NCBI RefSeq assembly: GCF_031755915.1
Contig: NC_083389.1
Span: 26,419,501-26,483,500, forward strand
Direction: 5' to 3'
DNA length: 64,000 nucleotides
From: Ziziphus jujuba
Taxonomy: Eukaryota > Streptophyta > Magnoliopsida > Rosales > Rhamnaceae
Positions 22,690 to 35,733 of the stretch are shown piece by piece (within the stretch, counting starts at the first letter, position 1; each line of letters opens with the position of its first letter). The notes beneath the pieces were generated by a model that saw nothing but the letters and a program-made list of their open reading frames with translations, searched no databases and was not told where the DNA came from. A program made the position numbers and the translations under genes.

Positions 22690-23905
22690 TGATATGTTAA
22701 AAATTTACTTTCAGCAAATCACATCAACCACAAAAAATGAGAAGAGAGATAGTACTATTTATCAGCCATTATACAACGCAACAAGTATGTCTACTTTTCT
22801 GAAGAATATTTATTATTTTATAATGCAAGCACAAACCACAAAAAGGTCATTATTCCTCACTACCTTTTTTCTTTTTCTTTTTTTTTGGGTAATAAAAGTA
22901 CACACCTACCTTGAATATTAATATTCTTACCAAACATAATCTATAATTTGAATGAATAAACAATAAAAGAAAAATTAAAAATGAATGAACTATGGTGGAC
23001 CTTGTAATCAACAACCCTTTTTTTGACCCCAAAAAATAAAAAATAAAAAAAAATCAACAACCCTTTTGATTTTATTTTTTTTTTTAACAGCTGGAACAAT
23101 TCTTTTGATTTGATCAACGTACTTGCAATTTTAAGCTATTCTCCTGGTTGTACTTTGGTTATGGAATTTTTTTTTTTTTTTTTTTTGGCAGAGTTTGGTT
23201 TTAAAATTATTTTTTAGTTTAGTTTTAACAATTTTGAAACATCTTGTATATTTATTTATAGTAAAACTCTACATGTTGCATCAAACACATTGTATATTTC
23301 AAAACTGTTAAGAAGTACATAAAAATTAACTTAAAGACCAAAGTTTCCAAAAAATTAATAAACCAAAATACAACTATGGGTATAATTGAGAGACTAACGA
23401 AGTTAATAACCCAAAAAATAGTACTTGTCAAATATCAATGGTTGCTAATAGTTGTTTTAATTAAAGTTTGATTAGTCAATGCCTGTTTATCTTTCAATTA
23501 AATGACGAAGAAATTAAGTGGAAACCTTGAAAGGCGTTGAACCATTCTTCAATTTGAAACTGTAAATAAAATGAAATTGATACAAATTAATATTATGGTT
23601 TCGTGTTTATACTGTAATATAATGATGATATCATTCATGTTATTTATTTTGAAGAGGAACCATATATATCTTTCAACAAATTATAATATGATCAAGTTGT
23701 AAGTTTGCAAATGACAAGTAACTCCACGGAAATAATTTACTAGCTTTTTATAAGAGCTGGCTAGCTTAAATAAATACCATTGACCCTCATATATATCTGC
23801 CTTTACTAATCTATAATGAAAGAGATGTCTGACCAAAAAATATCAACAAAGGAGATGTGCTTTGCATGTGCTCATGTCTCCTCCAAAAAGTAATTATATG
23901 CCGAC

Positions 23906-23953
<48 letters not shown>

Positions 23954-24436
23954 TGAGGAATGAAAATGCCCTTCTTTTTTTTATGAAGAACGAAAATATT
24001 AAGCATATATACAGTGTACATTTATTCTCAGATACTGAATACGAGAATCAAAAGAGACCTAAATGGAGTATACCTTTAGACAAAATCGAAACAAGTAATC
24101 GGTCAATTCCAGCAAAATCAGCATAAAACCTGGTGGTAAATCAATTAGGATTAGTGACCGAATCACTAATTAATTAATCATTAATAATTAATTCCCATGG
24201 CTAAAAACCCCATTTATTTCTTTAACATTTTTTTATCAGTTAAAAGAATGATTCGGTTAATTGTTGAGCCCATGGAATATGGGCCTCCAACAAACACTGT
24301 AAACATGGAGAACACTTTGTATTTATGAATTTGGCAGAGGATTAAAACAAGAGAATACAGTTCCAGATTTTGGATTCAATTAGGCTGAAATCTTCACTCT
24401 CCATTTATAATGTTGACAAAAGAAACATATACATAC

Positions 24437-24476
<40 letters not shown>

Positions 24477-24599
24477 TTTTTTTCCCTTTTTTTATTCTTA
24501 TTTTCATTTCATTTTTTTTTTTTTTTATCATGGGCTGCATTGAATCCGGATTTTGTTGTTGTCCCTTCAGGAACATAAAGAAAAATAAAAGCAAAATGT

Positions 24600-24639
<40 letters not shown>

Positions 24640-25229
24640 CATATATATATATATATATATACTTTTTTATTTGAAAATATGCATCAAGCAATATAATATG
24701 TATCCGCAAGTTAAAAACTTATGAATATCAGTATTATAGAAAAATTATATATATATATATATAAACATATGTCATGTAGTATAATTAAAGATCAAATTGT
24801 CATATAATTTACTTAGTAGTTATGATATACAACTATTTTTCATAAATTCAATTTAAATTTTTATTTATAAAAAAATATTAAAGAAAAAATTAATTAATTT
24901 TTGGCTTAGAAAATCAAGCAACTATGCAAAAAAAATGGTGACAAAGAACATATTGTTGTTTTATATATTTTCATTGGCTAAACGTCAAATTGATACTTCA
25001 AAGTTAAGAATTCCTCTACTTGACCTTTTTCTTCATTGTACTATCTCATTTATTTGTCTACTTCGTTTATAATTTATTAATCACATGAGGTTCTACCATT
25101 TGCAAGAAAATATGCTTTTCAGTCAGACAACTGTAGTTCACTAGTTCTATTTGTTATTTGGTAGTATTTTTAATTTTAGAATATTGCTTCCTTCTTCTAA
25201 TAGTCGATTGTAAAATTAGAGTTAAAAGT
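22690..25229. other. Intergenic spacer with long microsatellites
   Basis: It contains TA repeats at 23,908-23,944 and 24,606-24,660, an AG repeat at 24,439-24,470, and several poly-T runs. Open frames here are translations of the microsatellites. No gene is supported. Confidence 0.55.
24439..24470. repeat. (AG)16 microsatellite
   Basis: There are sixteen uninterrupted AG units. Nearby TA repeats make this a repeat-rich stretch. Confidence 0.95.
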
Positions 25230-25329
25230 TAGGAGGTTATGCATGCAAGTTGTCTGAGTTTATGCATATAATTTTGGCAAAAAGGAAGGTTGAATACAAC
25301 AATTGATGAAGAGTAAAGCAAATCATTTA

Positions 25330-25500
25330 TAATTTGAAACGAAATAATGCACATTACAACATGGTGTATACACAATATACAATGTACATTACAACACAGT
25401 GTATTACACAATATACAATATATACAAGTTTTTATTTTTCTGCACATTACAATATAGTGTATTTCACAATACACCATGTAACAAAGTTCTTTATTTTCTT
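25330..25500 (-). repeat. Degenerate repeats in the NLR1 3' UTR
   Basis: Three imperfect copies of a unit like acattacaacatggtgtat followed by acacaatatacaat lie downstream of the NLR1 stop. Relic B keeps one related copy, so the expansion followed the duplication of these loci or was lost in the relic. Confidence 0.6.
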
Positions 25501-25665
25501 GCAAATTACAACTTCAAACAAACTTAATGTTACAACCAAAACATCAAATAAATAATAATAATAAAACAGAGAAAAACAGAGGAAGTTCCATCGAAATGCA
25601 TGGTTGGATACTTGGTCTAGCCAAGCTAAAATAACTTTGAACAAGGAAATTCTGGCTCTCATTAA

Positions 25666-28293
25666 TCAGATATTTTGTGGGTTAGAGTCAATTAGGATCT
25701 TACATCCATCCTTCATTTTCAATTCCTTGATCATCTTCATAAAACTTTCCGACATCCTAGACACCTCCACAAGTCTCAAGGGAGTTGAGGACCATAGCTC
25801 TTCTGGCAGATTTCTCAATTTATAGCACTCAAAGATGACCAAACGGTCAAGTTTCGGCATTGATCCGCCCTCCATTTCCCATTTTTCAATTTCCAAACCG
25901 ATCATTTGGAAGACTTGGAGACTAGGAAACTCCCCTGCAACACAGCAGAGAGGGTGAAGTATATTGAAACCCAAAAACTTACCTTTTATCTTGAGGAACT
26001 GAAGGTTTGGAAGTTTTCCAAGGATTCTGAAATGGGCTGAGTTCAAGTAGGATCTTATGAAGGTTAGCTTTATGAGTGTCGGAGGGAACAAATTCGAACG
26101 TGGCTCGGATTTTGGGATATCAAAAAGTTTCAATTTTTGCAGCTGTTTTAGATTCTCCAAGCTTTCCAATAGTTCTGCCACCTCAAACTCATTCATAGGC
26201 TTTGACACATCGTACTTCAAATGCAGCTTCCTTACATTTGGAACTCCGGAAAGAGCGTTGAGATGTGTAGTTTTCTCATCAACAAGTAGGTAAGAAAGGA
26301 CTTGGAGGTTAAGCAAAATGTCATCAAATGGAGCTGGGGTGGAAGGGAATCTAATTCCGCCGGAAATTTTCAAATGCCTCAGCTGTTTCATCTTCCAAAA
26401 TCCCATTGGCAAGCACTCCTCTACATGACCATTTATGCCAATTGTTTCTAGGTACTGAAGCTTGCATATGGAAGATGGAATTGAATGAATTCTTACGAGT
26501 GTTTCGCTCCATATCCTTAAGTACCTTAGAAAAATCAGCTTTCCAATTTCCTTTGGAATTGAGTCTACATGCATATTTTCGAGGCACAAAACCCGGATGA
26601 ACTTCAAGCTTTTGTGAATCCATCTCCAGTGCTTCATGTCAAATTTGTTTCCTTCTCCGAACATAACTAAAGAACGAGCATGACATGGATCACGAGGGTC
26701 TGTTGAGATGTATTCAGAAATGTTCCCTTGTATTGAAAGTCTCCTGGCTTTGCTTATTGATGAAAGGCTGTCTTCTGAATGGATTTCAAGAAACTTCTCC
26801 CTAGCACTCTCGAATATGGAAAGGTCTCTTATAAGATCATGGATACGGCATGTCTTCACACCTCCATCGGTTCTTCTACTTGCTACTTGGATCAAATTTC
26901 TATGAATAAGTTCCATCAAGTATTCTTCTGCAACATCTTCCACCTTTCTTTCATCAATTTTTTGTATAAATCCTTCAGCCAACCATAATTTGATTAATTG
27001 TCTAGCTGGGATCTCGTAGTCTATAGGGAAGACGCTCAAGTACAGAAAACATGATTTTAACTTTCTTGGCAACTGATTGTAACTTAGTGCCAAGATGTCC
27101 AAGTATCTCATCTGTTGAGAATAATTGAAATTGATATTACCAAACAATTTGGACCATGTTTCATAATTCTTTCTTTTATTTGCAAGTAGACCTCCAAGAA
27201 CAACAATAGAAATTGGTAATCCCTTGCAACTTTTAACAAGTTTCATTGCCAAATTTTCCAAATCGGAAGGACATTTTTGTTTTCCAAATACCTTCCTACA
27301 AAAGAGTTGGAAACTTGTTTTGTTATCAAGAAATGACAAAGCATAGGGAGGAGTTTGGCTAGAATACATAGCCACATCTTTTACACGAGTAGTGATCAAT
27401 ATTCTGCTTCCATTGAAAGAATCGGGAAGAACTTGTCTTACCTCGTTCCAAACATCTAATTTCCATATATCATCCATGACAATAAAGTACCTCTTTTCTC
27501 GAAGAAATGCACGCAATGTGTTTTTCAGTTCATCTTCGGACATTTTGCGCATCTCGTATGATATTGGAGTCAAACACTTCAACATTCCGTAAAACAAGTC
27601 CTTGCCCCTGTATTGTTGAGATACATAACCCCAAGCTTGGCAATCGAAGTGATTCTTGATACGAGAATCATTATAGATTTTCTCAGCAAGAGTGGTCTTA
27701 CCCAAACCCCCCATACCGAAGAGTGAAACGACATGTCGTCCTGAGTCCCCGTCCGTTAGATACTTTACCAATGTCGTCGCGTCTTGTTCAAAGCCGACCA
27801 CATGATCATCATCATCATATTCTTCAACATTTTCCCACCTTCTTCTTTGAAGAGGTATTTGCTCCGTGTCTGAAATGAGAGGACTAGGATGAATTTGTCG
27901 GATGCCGTATCGATCTGTGTTGTCGTAAATCTGAGTGATTGTCTTCTGGAGACTTTTTATCTTCTCCACAACATGACGAAGCATGCTTGCATGGCTAAAT
28001 CGATTCAATAACTTTGATAGCGATTTCTTTCTTCTTTGCATTATGAGGTTTGCAACACAAGTATCAACAACGTCCTCTGCTTCACGACCAACGTCCCTGA
28101 TTTGTTCAACGACCTCTTGAACTTCGTCGTTTTCGTTTTGTTCTGCTTCGGAGTCTTTGAGGAAAGCATCAATCATGGTGAGGTCATTTTGAAGCATTTT
28201 CACTTCGTCTTCAAACCCATGAAGCAAATCTACTTCTTGAGTAAGATAACGTGCCAAATTATCCAGCAGAAAGCTAACAACGTTTTCTGCCAT
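25666..28293 (-). CDS. NLR1: CC-NB-LRR disease resistance protein, RPP13-like
   Basis: This is an intact intronless 875-residue intracellular immune receptor, expected to detect pathogen effectors and trigger hypersensitive defence. An Rx_N coiled coil (about 1-130) has EDVVD at 73-77. The NB-ARC domain carries P-loop GMGGLGKT (193-200), kinase-2 YFIVMDDIW (269-277), RNBS-B GSRILITTR (295-303), GLPI (358-361) and the winged-helix CFLYLSVFPIDYEI. The MHD position reads IHD (484-486), a conservative variant. Irregular LRRs fill about 550-875. Length and order are normal for the RPP13/RPM1-like class. The start fits the family N-terminus (MAENVVSFLL). A run of 17 A residues directly precedes the ATG. 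All nucleotide-binding motifs are present, so it could be functional. It is closest to the relics and NLR2 in this window. Confidence 0.93.
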   Translation of the reverse strand: MAENVVSFLLDNLARYLTQEVDLLHGFEDEVKMLQNDLTMIDAFLKDSEAEQNENDEVQEVVEQIRDVGREAEDVVDTCVANLIMQRRKKSLSKLLNRFSHASMLRHVVEKIKSLQKTITQIYDNTDRYGIRQIHPSPLISDTEQIPLQRRRWENVEEYDDDDHVVGFEQDATTLVKYLTDGDSGRHVVSLFGMGGLGKTTLAEKIYNDSRIKNHFDCQAWGYVSQQYRGKDLFYGMLKCLTPISYEMRKMSEDELKNTLRAFLREKRYFIVMDDIWKLDVWNEVRQVLPDSFNGSRILITTRVKDVAMYSSQTPPYALSFLDNKTSFQLFCRKVFGKQKCPSDLENLAMKLVKSCKGLPISIVVLGGLLANKRKNYETWSKLFGNINFNYSQQMRYLDILALSYNQLPRKLKSCFLYLSVFPIDYEIPARQLIKLWLAEGFIQKIDERKVEDVAEEYLMELIHRNLIQVASRRTDGGVKTCRIHDLIRDLSIFESAREKFLEIHSEDSLSSISKARRLSIQGNISEYISTDPRDPCHARSLVMFGEGNKFDMKHWRWIHKSLKFIRVLCLENMHVDSIPKEIGKLIFLRYLRIWSETLVRIHSIPSSICKLQYLETIGINGHVEECLPMGFWKMKQLRHLKISGGIRFPSTPAPFDDILLNLQVLSYLLVDEKTTHLNALSGVPNVRKLHLKYDVSKPMNEFEVAELLESLENLKQLQKLKLFDIPKSEPRSNLFPPTLIKLTFIRSYLNSAHFRILGKLPNLQFLKIKGKFLGFNILHPLCCVAGEFPSLQVFQMIGLEIEKWEMEGGSMPKLDRLVIFECYKLRNLPEELWSSTPLRLVEVSRMSESFMKMIKELKMKDGCKILIDSNPQNI

Positions 28294-31200
28294 TTTTTTT
28301 TTTTTTTTTTGGGAGTGGAAAAGGGTAATGAAGATTAGTTTCAGAAATGTTTACAATATAATATATGTGTGTATATAAATTGAAAAGGGACTGAAACTTC
28401 AATGGAGATTTAAGGTTTTCTTGAACATTAAGATGTGCATTTTTGCTTGAAAACGTGTTTGAAGGTGTATTGTTAATGTACAACAAAAAATAAAATAAAA
28501 TAAAAAAATAAAATAAAAGCAAATGTTTTAAGAAACTTTCTTTTCTTTGAAGTGTAACAGACGACATGTACAGCCAATGGATCTGCAATTTTAACAGTGA
28601 AAGCAAGCTTAAACAATGATTAAAATAAAGTAAATAAATAAAAAGCCTAAATCCAGTAGATTTAGAGGTTTAAAATGTTTTTTTTTTTTTTTTTCACTTG
28701 TTTCTGATCCTGAATTTCAAAACCTCCATGTAAAACCATGTGGCAGAAGCTAATATTTAACCTCTTATTTTACAATACCCTGGTATCCAAAATAAGTGTC
28801 CAGAAAACAAAGTGCCATTCAAAATTATGCACTTAGCCCCAAAAACAAAAAGTACCTTGCAGAATAATAAAGAAAGACTTTGAGGGGTGGTTATTATTTA
28901 TTCAAAAATTGAAGAATATAATAATTAAAAAAATAGTAAAATAATTGGCTAATCATGAAAGCCAAAATAGATTAACAAAGTGGATGAAACTAAAATTCTG
29001 ATCCACAGCTTTTAAAAATATTTAGATAATTTTTAAAAGACATTTATAATCTTCAAAAGTATTTTTAATCAAAGTTAGTTAATTTTTAAAAAGTACTTTT
29101 AAAGAAGTAGAAATAGAAATTATGTCAAATAAGGTTTAAAAATCTTATTTTTCATGATTTTTGAAAATTTGCTTTTAATTTTTAAGTAGCAAAAGTTGTT
29201 TTTCAAAGTATTTAAAAAAAACAAAAAAACAAAAAAAAGTATCTAGACAATTTATTGGAATAGATAAAGCAACTTTTTCATAAACTTTTACAGGAAAGCT
29301 AAAGTTCTTAAAAAGTAAAAAGCAAAAATTATCCCATATAAGCATAATTATGAGATAAAATTGGATTATTTTATTGATTTTAAGTGATGAATGTTTGATT
29401 TCGTTTATTTTTCAGTTAGTTTTTATCTTAATCTGAAAAATTAAATTCTTTGCCTTTTCTTCCATTTTTTTTTTTTTTTTTTTTGGTTTAACTTTCATCC
29501 TCACCCTTAAAAGTAAAAATAAATAAATAAATTACAAACTTATAAGGGCAATGTTACATATTATATAAGCTGAATCATCAGAATGTACGTACAGCATAGA
29601 TAGTTCACCAAACTGACCGATTCAACTCATCGCTCATACCGTCATACGGCATCTATAGATCCAATAGATCGTAGAGAGTTGTAACAACACTGAACGTCGT
29701 CTCATAAGTCATATCTACCTAATATTATTAATTGATTTCTTTGGTTAATTTTGTTTCTTGTTCTAACCACATCTAGAAATTTATAAAATTCAGCTGAAAC
29801 TCTATGAATATGATTGCTTTGTTTCATCACTTAATGACGAGAGAAAAAAATGAAAAAAAAAATAATAATTTATTTTCTTGGTTATCACTTATCAGTTTGT
29901 CCCTTGTTTTTTATTATGATTATTATTAGAAATTTAAATTAAATCATTATCTAAAAAAATAATAATTTTTATAGATGGATTAAGAAATTATTTATAATAT
30001 ACATTTTTTTTTTCTATATTTTGAATTTACAGGCTTTTCACTTATAAAACTGGTTTGCTGACTGAGTCACAACACCCCAGAATGTTGAAAGACTAAAAAT
30101 AATAAAAAATAAATAAATCGTAACTTTGAATAAGTAGATTAAAAACAAAAATAAAAATAAAAAGAACTTTGAAAATGTCAAGGATGTTCCATTAATTTTA
30201 ATTAAATAAAGACGGGAACAGCTGGCATTTAGAATTATTTTTCTTGGTCTACAAAATAATATCAATTACCCCACCTGTTTTATCAATTTTGTGAGTATAT
30301 CTTTAAATTTTGTGCGTATATCTCTATATTTTTGTAACAACAAAACATCCACTTTATATATATATAGATATATATCTATATATATATATATATATTAAAA
30401 AATATATGTAAATCGAATATATGAGAATGGGTAAAAGGTCAACTGTAGTTTAATAGATTATATCTATGAAAATATGTAACAAATTATATCTTAAAATTTT
30501 AATAAATGGTATACGAATAAATAAAATAAATTTAAATAAAAGTTCTCCTGTAATTTTTAGAAACACAAAGACAATTCTGTAAGTTAAACAAATGTATTTC
30601 TCTAAATTATTTGTTGAAGCAAGTCAAGAACAAAATAAAATTTTGCAAAAGATTTTTATATAATTGAGTTATCATCGAGGGCCGTTGTTTTTGTGTTTTG
30701 TTTTTAAATCAATGGCTTTCGCGGAGATGAGAACCAACCAACGACATGTATAATCGTGACTTTGATGGCTTACTGCCTAACTTCACCAAAAAATATTTTT
30801 TTTAAAAAAAATAAAAAATTGGCGTGCAATAAACATTGTTTTCATTTTTAATCATTTATTGGATATAACTTTAAAAAAATCCTATCAAGTTGCAAATGGC
30901 GTGCAAATATAGGTTTTCCGAACGACAATAATGCAGTAGATATTATTTATTAATTATAATGTTCCAAGAGCTATGTATTTTCATATTCATCGATGGAGGG
31001 AAACATGGCACCTATCATGCATATATAATTGACGTATAAACTATTATACGATGAATGTCAACTAAATCATAAATTTTCACGATAGAGTAACTTGTCTAGC
31101 TAATATGAATCCGGATATTTTATTAAATTTATCTTTCTTAAAAAAATTAAATTTATAATTAAAAAATTACGTACCAAAATAGAAGATTTATATAGATTCC

Positions 31201-34200
31201 TAATTATTTTACCAAAAAACAGCGACTGCTGCCGACTTTGCAATACTGACAATATTAATTTAGTAATCGGTGTTAGAATATTATTACCAAAAAAATAATC
31301 AGTATTAGAATTTGTACATATCCTGAGCTTGATCGTCTTCGTGTGCATGTTTTCTATTTTTTTGGCCTGTTTTTTGTTTTTTTTTCTTTGGTAAATTATT
31401 TCCTTGGCGTTTAGGAAAATTTAACTAGGTGTTATAGTTTATATATATGTGAAATTTAACAAAGTATATGCAACTTGATTTATACTAATTAAGTTCAACG
31501 AATCAATGCATGCATAAGAAAATCAATTTATATTTGCAAAGTATAGATCCATGACTATAAGTTTTGGTATAAATGGTATTCTAGATGGATAAGGATCTCG
31601 TAAATTTTTTTATTAGTACTTCTAATTTCTTCTCCTTGTCAAAAATCAATTACTTTCTCAATAGACGATGGCTTGGAGTGTGGAAAATGAGTACTGCAAG
31701 GTTTGTTTAATTGAAAACTAAAGATTCTTAATTCATAATTGACTTGACTAAAGTAAGCAAGTAACGAGACAAAATATATATCAGCACCGATCAGGATCAA
31801 GCATTCAGAATTCAAATGTTTTGGAGAAACATATAAAAGAAATAATGACTCACTTTCTAATAGTAAGTATTTAGGATAAATAATAATTCAATTTGATATT
31901 AGAACGAAATATTTTTTAAAGTCCTAGTTTGAATGAGTCATCTCCTAATAACAATTTTTATGTACCTTATTATTGTTGTTATTATAACTAAGAGGATTTT
32001 TATTTTTTTAAAACTTTTGAATTGCTTTAAAAATTAAAATTTAAAATTTTATTTATTTTTTATCAAGCCTTTATATAATTTATTTTCTCTAAACAAGGCT
32101 TTAATATATTAGTAGATCCATATATGATCATTTATTGATTTTAAATTTTAACCACTAAAGTGATCCAAGAGTTCGTAATGGAAGACTTGATAATAAAACC
32201 ATCATATTGATATGAGTTGAACCTGACTCTAAGAATAATATCAATAAATTATATATGATAATATTAATTTAAAGTATTTATCTTTATTTTTTAATATTAA
32301 AAATTAAAAAATTAATCCTTTAATAATAATTAATTAAATTGTCACATAATATGTAAATGACACTAGATTTTTCTTTAAAAAATAATAAAAATTGTGCACT
32401 TCCTTTTATGCTCCTATTTTATTATGTTACATCAGTAGCATGCATCACGAGATAAGTTAGTTAAATCCACTAGACCAAAATTGTATGTGTGTATATATAT
32501 ATATACTTCTTTCATATTAAAATTAGAGTTCGGTACTTAATTTTTTTTATGACTTTTAGTTCTATTTTTTGTATGATTAATTACATTTTAATATTTTTGA
32601 CTTTCATGGTTTTGCTCAAACCCTTAATTTGTTGACTTCATAGTTTAGGCCTTTGTTTTTCAATTTGTTGCAAGTTAAGTCTTTTTTTACTTTTAATTAA
32701 AAATGTTTAACATTTATTTTACATAACTAATATTAAACTGTATCGAATTTTGAATTAAAAGATAATAAAATGAAAATTTTTAAATTAATTTTTAAAATCT
32801 ACATTTTTTATACCTTATAATTTGAATTTTAATATAGGCTAATACCAGTTAGGTTATCTGCAATAACCTTTTTTAAAAAAATAAATTAGTACCTCTTAGT
32901 TTAAAAATTTATATATAATTTAATATTAGTCATATGAGATGATTATTAGATTTCATAGTCAAAAGTTAAATGAGGTCTAAATTATAACAAATTAAAAAAT
33001 AAAAGACCTAAATTGCTTAATTGAAATGTTGAAAATTTAAACAGTAAAATCTTAAAAATTGAAGGTATCAAAATGCAATTAATCATTTTTCATATCTTAG
33101 GTGATGATTGTTTTGGGGTTGCTAAATCTTTGCCATATCTTAGCTTAGTTGGGGTTTTGTTTTGTTTTTGGTCTTTGATCCCTCTTCATTGCAAAATGAT
33201 AATAATAATAACACCAAGAAAAGTAATTTTGAAAGCTCTTTTTATTGTTTTTTACCAAAAGAAAGCAATTTTCTTTTCTTTGGGCAAAAGTGCTACAAGA
33301 AAGAAAAATGATATTGGAATAATAGTATTAAATGTAAAAGAATCAGAAAAAATAAAATAAAATAAAATAAGAACTTGGTCACTTCTATGTTTTGATAGTA
33401 TGCTCTAGATATGCATGTCTTCTTTGCTAAATTATGGATTTAGTGTTAATTAATGCTTAAAAGCGTGTTACTAAGGTTTTTTTTTTTTCCCCTGCAAATA
33501 AAGCATTTTACTAAGTTTAATTGAGTATATAATGATAATTAAAAAAAAAGGTTAAATTGAGTATATAAAAGACAGTAATAACTCTTTTATCCTACCTTTC
33601 AAAAATAAAAAAATAAAAACTCTTTTATCCTAACAGATGCGGTGAGGATGGGCCACGTGGTGTGCTTTTTCCCTCTGATAGTAAAGATGGAAATGAAAGA
33701 GGAAAGGGAATGGAGATATGAAGTAATGGAAAGATTCCAATCAATCTCTCCTCTTATCTTAAAATCCAATCTTCTATTTCATTTTTATCTTTATTAACTC
33801 AAATAAACCTAAACCAAAATCAAACCTAATTCATCGTTTTGAAATAAAAACAGCATCCCAAAAAAAAAAAAAAAAAAAAAATTGCAGTTGTAGAAGATGA
33901 AAAAAATTAAAATGTCTTCAAACAACTTCAGCTTCCTTATTATAACACGATCATATTTTGGTTTTATGCATTGTTGACAATATATAATAGTGAATGGTCG
34001 AGCCGCACAAATATGCAACCGACACCACTCTCGAACACCCTAAATCCAAACCAAAAGAAAAATATATGTAAGCAAAGGGAAATCTTATAACAACTATAAC
34101 AAAACTTTAAACCTAGAACTCATTAATGATTGTCAAACAAGGAATATTAAGCTTCGTTTATCAAAACGACCAACGGTCCACCAGTGCTCAAAACCATACA

Positions 34201-35533
34201 CAATAACACAAAACAAAGAACACAGAGAGAGAGAGAGAGACTCTATCATTAATATAAGAAACAGAGAAAGAGACGTACTGATCCTACTTCTTCTACAACC
34301 ACAGCTCCTTTTATATGTATCTTCTTTTTGACAACTGCAGCTCCTTTTGTGTCCTTTCTTTTAAAACGGAGAGCTTGGTTTAGATTTATCTGAGAAATTA
34401 AGATAAAAATGAAAAAAAAAAAAGTATATATATAAATATAAATATATGTATATTAAATCCTCATCACATTAGGATACATCCTAATTTTATAACATTATGA
34501 TGCAATTCAAATCAATCACGATGCAGCATGAATAACCAATTTTCCCTATGCTTATCATTACATATAGTGAATCCAATGATTAGTATAAAAATACTAACAC
34601 TAGAAAAGCATAGCATGTGAGTAGCACCTTGCCCACTCTAACGACATTTATGTTAGTATTTAACAAATTTGGATAATCCGCAATTTTTGAGAGGCTGAAG
34701 TATCGAAAACAAAAATTCAAAAGACCGATCAAACTGAAGTATGACTGAACAAGATGGTACTAAAGTGTATTAATCACTTTTTATTCTTTTTTCTTTTTTT
34801 CTTAATTTCCATACAGTATTGTCTATAAGCATATATATTTGTTTTTGATAGTTTCATCTAAGAGTATATTATAAAGAAAAGCAAATAATACTCTATAATT
34901 GAAATTTTTTTAACATCAAATTAACTATGCTAATTAATGTTTGGCATGGCATCATTAAATATATGTATAGCTATTATAGTCCTCAATCTATATTTTACAT
35001 GTTTTTTCGGCTTGAACGAAAAAAAAAAAAATCATCAATTGTGCTATATATTTTCATAATTGGAAGCAAATGTTTCGAAGTTAGAATACATTAGGGAGCA
35101 AGAATAAAAGTTGGAATAATCTTCGATATTAGTTGTCATTATTTAGTTAAAAGAAATTATTAGAAAAAGAAAACTATAATTTATAAAACGTACATGGATT
35201 GAACATATTTTTGTTATTCTTTGTCAATGTTTTTGCCTAGTGGATTAATAAATATGCTCTAAACACAGGCGAAAAGATTCTCAATAGTTTAGGCATATGT
35301 GCTAGTGTAAGGTTTTTTATTTACTTATTTATTTATTTGACGAATTAGAGAGGGAAGCTTCAGCATCTGATCTAATAAAAGCAGGGGTTATCACCCCCAG
35401 GGTAATTGCCATATAAATTGTCCCAAGGAATGTGGTAGTTTAAGGTTGAACACACAGCAAGTATTGAAATTAATATTGTAAGAAATTATTTCATGCGTTT
35501 ATACTTTATTTCAACATCAAAGTTCAGTAACTG
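28294..35533. other. Long intergenic spacer between NLR1 and NLR2
   Basis: About 7 kb is AT-rich with poly-A and poly-T runs and TA repeats near 30,355-30,395. The first few hundred bases are the NLR1 promoter and leader. A possible long-inverted-repeat MITE lies at about 32,573-33,088. I see no conserved protein-coding frame. Confidence 0.5.
32573..33088. mobile_element. Possible MITE with long inverted repeats
   Basis: The left end (tgattaattacattttaata, then gactttcatgg and tagtttaggcc) resembles the complement of the right end (agacctaaattgc to atgcaattaatca) over about 85 bases with mismatches. This suggests a Mutator-like or similar MITE of about 510 bases. No target duplication was established. 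Confidence 0.45.
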
Positions 35534-35639
35534 ATGTTTCAACTTTTATAACCAAAAAAAAAAATTATGATAACAAAGAAACAAAAACAAAAAATCCAAA
35601 TCGAATATTTGAAGACAAAAAGGGAGAGCCAAAGAACAG

Positions 35640-35733
35640 AAAGAAAGAGAATAAAAAAGGATTCAGAAATGCATACCTCAAATGCCTCCATCCATTCAGA
35701 GTCAACGGCCACAAATTCCATTACCATTTATGT
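35640..35733 (-). other. Conserved segment just after the NLR2 stop
   Basis: After the stop codon the sequence can be read MVMEFVAVDSEWMEAFE and then meets ggtatgc, which could be a splice donor. Relic C has a similar segment at the same place (MEIMTFDSEWTDK). It may be a 3' UTR element or a lost or alternative terminal exon. Confidence 0.35.

Noticed and set aside
24394..24724. Open frames on both strands with Ile/Tyr and Ser/Leu runs
   Set aside because: They are translations of TA and AG microsatellites.
25330..25500. CRISPR-like spacing of repeats
   Set aside because: The repeats are degenerate, uneven and lie in a plant 3' UTR; they are simple tandem repeats.
26057..28338. Several plus-strand open frames opposite NLR1
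   Set aside because: They are antisense shadows of the minus-strand NLR; the same applies to plus-strand frames at 35,999-38,355.
28995..29350. Possible MITE with acttttaaa words
   Set aside because: I could not match the two ends as inverted repeats or find a target duplication.
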